Below, in pieces: positions 47,264 through 47,350 of a stretch of DNA of 47,350 nucleotides (the first letter of the stretch is position 1; every line of letters starts with the position of its first letter). The notes under the pieces are model-generated. The model did no database searches and was not told the DNA's origin. It saw only the letters and a list, made by a program, of their open reading frames with translations. A program made the position numbers and the translations under genes. Source of the stretch: Bacteroidales bacterium (lineage in GTDB: Bacteria; Bacteroidota; Bacteroidia; Bacteroidales; P3); the NCBI GenBank assembly GCA_017962615.1, contig JAGCUZ010000032.1, positions 1 through 47,350 of the forward strand, given 5' to 3'.

Positions 47264-47302
47264 GTTAATTCCCGTTAATTGGCCGTTAATTAATCGTTAA
47301 TT
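47264..47302 (+). repeat. Helically phased GTTAATT repeats
   Basis: GTTAATT at 47264, 47274, 47285 and 47296 (spacings 10, 11, 11 bases), with the palindrome TTAACGTTAA at 47259-47268. Spacing near one helical turn would place each copy on the same DNA face. Confidence 0.75.
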
Positions 47303-47328
47303 ATGATGCTTAACACTATGGTTGCCTA

Positions 47329-47345
47329 ATGCCTCGTAGAGGCAT
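47329..47345. repeat. REP-like hairpin at the right edge
   Basis: ATGCCTC gta GAGGCAT, the same type as the GCCCTgtaAGGGC unit at 40131-40143. The array may continue beyond the window. Confidence 0.6.
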
Positions 47346-47350
47346 GACAA

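Overview
The window is a stretch of a Bacteroidetes chromosome, most likely an anaerobic member of the order Bacteroidales. The reasons are a nearly complete type IX secretion system (T9SS), a MurF-alanine racemase fusion, Bacteroidetes-type promoters (TTG, about 19 bases, TAnnTTTG) in front of several genes, a lack of strong Shine-Dalgarno sequences, and an [FeFe]-hydrogenase-like protein. Genus cannot be resolved from the sequence alone. No rRNA, tRNA or CRISPR array was seen.

Layout. (1) 1-10.9 kb, minus strand: a partial secreted protein at the left edge, then, in transcription order from the right, a porP/sprF-type gene, gldJ, an OstA/LptA-like gene, grpE, dnaJ, a DUF2851 gene and murF-alr. 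(2) 11.4-18.4 kb, plus strand: porU (T9SS sortase), porV (its outer-membrane partner), ispF, clpS, an NfeD-like gene and floA; porV-ispF-clpS are joined by 4-base overlaps. (3) 19.2-21.4 kb, minus strand: a DRTGG-domain protein, a small HATPase and a hydrogenase-like iron-sulfur protein, probably a redox or H2-sensing module. (4) 21.6-26.3 kb, plus strand: an envelope operon (S66 LD-carboxypeptidase, polysaccharide deacetylase-like protein, hldD, kdsC, rlpA-like). (5) 26.6-33.8 kb, plus strand: the T9SS core porP-gldK-gldL-gldM-gldN with a tandem second gldN, followed by ruvB, a TonB-family gene and an ABC-F ATPase. (6) 37.8-39.9 kb, minus strand: a flavoprotein and a two-domain universal stress protein. 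(7) 39.9-47.35 kb: an accessory, partly AT-rich region with REP-like hairpins, a stand-alone ATPase, a dispersed repeat, a toxin-antitoxin-like pair, a small uncharacterised protein, a fimbrillin-like lipoprotein and a large LRR/InlB-repeat protein ending in a T9SS sorting domain, followed by helically phased GTTAATT repeats.

How the genes fit together. GldK/L/M/N and GldJ build the periplasmic ring and inner-membrane motor of the T9SS; the two PorP-like proteins and PorV are outer-membrane parts; PorU cleaves the C-terminal signal of cargo. The 1082-residue protein at the right edge is a probable cargo of this machine, so the window contains both the exporter and a client. The envelope operon and the OstA-like/murF-alr block supply cell-wall and LPS functions.

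The least explained parts are the 286/263-base dispersed repeat with a conserved hairpin, the small Gly-rich protein at 42914-43111 with its lipoprotein and cargo neighbours, the abrupt composition change inside the cargo gene, and the sensory-hydrogenase module lacking the proton-relay cysteine.
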